A model generated the notes under the pieces. The model had not been told where the DNA came from, did no database searches, and saw only the letters and a program-made list of their open reading frames with translations. The translations under genes were made by a program, and so were the position numbers. Shown piece after piece: positions 61,701 to 64,000 of a stretch of DNA of 64,000 bases; position 1 is the stretch's first letter; each line of letters starts with the position of its first letter. Where the stretch lies: NCBI RefSeq assembly GCF_034140825.1, contig NC_089042.1:28277501-28341500 (forward strand), written 5' to 3'. Origin of the DNA: Oryza sativa Japonica Group (lineage: Eukaryota; Streptophyta; Magnoliopsida; Poales; Poaceae).

Positions 61701-62256
61701 CCCAAGTAAAATTCCTACCAGTCATTTGTATCTCCCTAAGGCACAACCCATCAATAATAGCATTGAATAAGAAGGGCCATCTATCATCATAATTATCATT
61801 ATTTTTTTCATTAGGACTACGAATAATGTTAAAATCACCACCAATAAGAATTGGTAAGTTCTCATGACTGCACATGTTAACTAATTCTGCAAGAAATTGG
61901 TCCTTAAACTCATTTTGTGCAGGTCCATACACCAACACTAAGGCCCACTTAAAATTATCAGCTTTATTTCGCAAATGAAACTTAATATAAAAAACCCCCT
62001 CATCAATCAAACCAATGTCAGAATTTAATAAATTAATACCCAACAGAAGACCACCAGATCTGCCTCTAGGAGGTTTACAATGCCATAAAAAATCTTTACC
62101 AGCACAAAGATTATTAAGAGCAGCTGTAGAAAATTCTTTCTTAACGGTCTCAGATAAAGCAATAAAATCAAGTTGATGTTCTTTGGTTAAATCAGAAACA
62201 AACTTATGTTTTTTCGGGTCCTTGAACCCATCACAATTCCAAAAGATTCCTTTCAT
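58713..62256 (-). pseudogene. LINE ORF2: endonuclease / reverse transcriptase polyprotein
   Basis: It starts MKGIFWNCDGF, the endonuclease N-terminus. The AP-endonuclease signatures are GDFNIIRSP (residues about 139-147) and SDHTPLLL (223-230). RT motifs include NKTPGPDGFPAEFYQ, RPICLLNVSFKIFTKV, GLRQGDPLSPILFN and the catalytic YADD at residues 691-694. Downstream are WDVVCQPKDQGGLGIHNL, RFWEDRWIGN and the Cys/His-bearing RVT-associated zinc domain. The reading frame is broken twice. A T-run of 8 instead of 7 (59750-59757) shifts the frame after DYYRSRFF, and a TAA (59541-59543) follows KSIT. A 30-bp in-frame tandem duplication repeats HFAKFLWRAV. This is a recently dead copy, otherwise nearly complete. 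Confidence 0.93.
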
Positions 62257-63956
62257 TTAAAACTAATTTTATTATTCTTCTTCTTTTTTTTACCCTTCTT
62301 ACCATTAGAAATACTATTAGTAGAAGGTACCATGGAATCCAAAGTGGACTGAATATTATCACTATTCCTACTTAAATCCATCACCTCCTCCATAATTTCA
62401 CCACATAAATGTTGTAGTAGAGTATTATCATCGAACTGATCGTCTAACTCACCTTCAACAATTACATCAGGAATTTGGTTAACAGAGGAACTAATATGTT
62501 CACTCAACCTATTTTTCTCTACACACTTTAAATCTTCTATAACATTATTGAGAATAACATTTTTATTTGAAGGAATCACACCTAGATTATTAAGGGAAGC
62601 AGAAATTTTATCATTTGTAAATTGTAAAAAAGAAACATTAACATCCATATTACCTTAAGCATGGGGTTTCTCCAAGTTCTTTTCCGCCTTCAACCTTTCA
62701 GCTCTTTCAAGGACAAGCTGATCACTATCAGAAGCTCTCCTTTTGCTTTTCCTGGATGAAGAAATTAACGCCTCGGGAATAGCAGAGATTTTTCCAACCA
62801 GTTTTTCTTGCTCAACCAACACGGTCTCCTCATCCAACCCGTCAAAATCTTCGTCAGACGCAGTCAAACCTTCTGACTCCGGTATCAAACTCAACTGAGA
62901 AGAGGTAAAAGAAGGACCACCCCTCTCAGTAAGATTACTATCAGTAGCCATACTCACATCAGAGACACCCGGTCCAGACTTCTTTCCCATGTCCTTGTCA
63001 TTTTCCCCATCGTCATTTCTCTTCCCATCACCCATCCCCAAAATTATCCATATCCAAAGGAACAGGATCCCCAGCACCAATATCTGACTCCACTTTAAAA
63101 GACAGCTCATACAAATGATCACCAATGGCCACATCAACAACATCAGGGATTAGAGATGGGTCAAGGACCAAAACTTGTAAACGAGCTATCTCATACCTTC
63201 TAGTAAATAACATATCAACAGCTTTAGTAATCCCAAGAATAGAACCAACTGCCCAAATAATTAAATATTCCCTCAACTCAGAAGGAAGCCCCTTACACTG
63301 AACCCAAACTTTTGGAATGACATATTTCACCTCATTCCCAACACCTCTTTCTATGATCTCCATCTGAGCCTCACCAACTTTAGTGTGCACCTTTCCCCAT
63401 TCCACCATGCGATTCAGCTCAGCAGCAGAAGGAAAGATGGTATGAAAAGTGTTATCACCATTGTCATGTACCACCCACCTCCATTTACCAGGAATTAACC
63501 TCTCCAATTCAGATACAACAGCTTTAACTGTCATCTGACCATTAGATATTTTAACCAAGGCCGCCCTGGGGTCATGCCTAATCCTTTGTCCAGCTGGGAG
63601 GGGGATATGAAAAAAACCCAAACCATCACCCCCATAACCACATAATTGAGCAGTAGGTTTCACAGCTGATCTAAAAACAGGACACCGGGTAGCAATGTGA
63701 TCCACACTTTCACAAATTTCACAATAAAATTTTGATGAACACTCCTGAAGAGTATGCCCCTTAGTCAAACACCTATAGCAGTAAGGTTTACCCAATCCCT
63801 TAGTGTCTGCCTTTGATTTACCTTTCTCTGAATCAGTGGCGCAAACAAGCAACCCTTGTTGTGCGGGTTCAGCACCCACCGCCGGGGTAACAGATGTGAT
63901 GACATCACCCATTTTAGCAGCAGCAACAAGAGTACCACCCACAGCAACCGATCCAC
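62253..63956 (-). pseudogene. LINE ORF1: RNA-binding, zinc-knuckle protein
   Basis: A CCHC-type pair occurs in YCYRCLTKGHTLQECSSKFYC, continuing into CEICESVDHIATRCPVF. After it comes a plant LINE ORF1 block (KWRWVVHDNGDNTFHTIFPS, then EWGKVHTKVGEAQMEI). The C-terminal third is charged and low-complexity, ending in a Lys-rich stretch. One frameshift near 63040 (around DMDNFG) and one in-frame TAA at 62655-62657 interrupt the frame. The last segment ends with TGA overlapping the ORF2 ATG. Further ORF1 or 5' UTR sequence lies beyond the window. Confidence 0.8.
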
Positions 63957-64000
63957 TAACTGACCCAGAGGTATTTGCAGTTAAACCTGCAGAACCACTA

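Larger units (their letters stand above)
58395..64000 (-). mobile_element. Large L1-type LINE, runs off the right edge
   Basis: On the minus strand it has a CCHC-bearing ORF1 (from 63956 down to 62253), an ORF2 with endonuclease, reverse transcriptase and C-terminal zinc-binding domain (62256 to 58713), and a 3' UTR. It ends in a short A-tail (T-run at 58395-58402). The 3' end GGCCGGAATATTATATTCCATTATCT plus A-run is a typical plant LINE terminus. The 5' end is outside. It is inserted into the MULE at 57570. Confidence 0.93.

Overview
The window is plant nuclear DNA and almost certainly rice (Oryza). The evidence is GT-AG introns, GC-rich first exons with a steep 5' to 3' GC decline, very dense Stowaway- and Tourist-type MITEs, and proteins that match well-known rice genes. 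The order chloroplast Cu/Zn-SOD, alpha-expansin, NADP-malate dehydrogenase, NAC, C2H2, BAHD (SLG) agrees with my memory of the distal long arm of rice chromosome 8. That placement is from memory and was not searched. Base counts, splice frames and repeat boundaries were worked out by hand.

Gene layout. SODCP (+, 2860-5494, 8 exons, 211 aa); an alpha-expansin (+, 7938-8822, 2 exons, 269 aa); chloroplast NADP-MDH (+, 11561-14921, 14 exons, 433 aa); a membrane-tethered NAC factor (-, 15759-19456, 5 exons, 656 aa); a STOP1-like C2H2 factor (-, 25932-27152, intronless, 406 aa); a BAHD acyltransferase, probably SLENDER GRAIN (-, 33818-35676, 2 exons, 445 aa); an SRC2-like C2 protein (-, 41713-42588, intronless, 291 aa); an organellar PepN-type M1 aminopeptidase (-, 44015-51505, 32 coding exons, about 976 aa); and a MATE transporter (-, 54537-56256, 3 exons, 489 aa). 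Two are chloroplast redox enzymes: SODCP disposes of superoxide, and NADP-MDH exports reducing power and carries the regulatory cysteine pairs. The other genes are unrelated neighbours; there is no operon-like organisation.

Between the genes lies a transposon-rich landscape. It includes three Mutator-like (MULE) elements, two of them carrying pieces of apparent host genes (a UDP-glycosyltransferase N-terminus and an F-box). There is also a poly(A)-tailed, 1.7-kb GC-rich retroposon with a perfect target duplication, one or two Helitron ends, CACTA ends, many MITEs, a 5'-truncated LINE tail with an 11-bp duplication, and a large L1-type LINE. That LINE fills the right end (58395 to beyond 64000), is inserted inside a MULE, and runs off the window.

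The most notable host-gene feature is a run of tiny coding exons in the aminopeptidase (28, 26, 19, 5 and 12 nt). They include a 5-nt micro-exon that is required to keep the conserved reading frame. No CRISPR, rRNA or tRNA gene was recognised.
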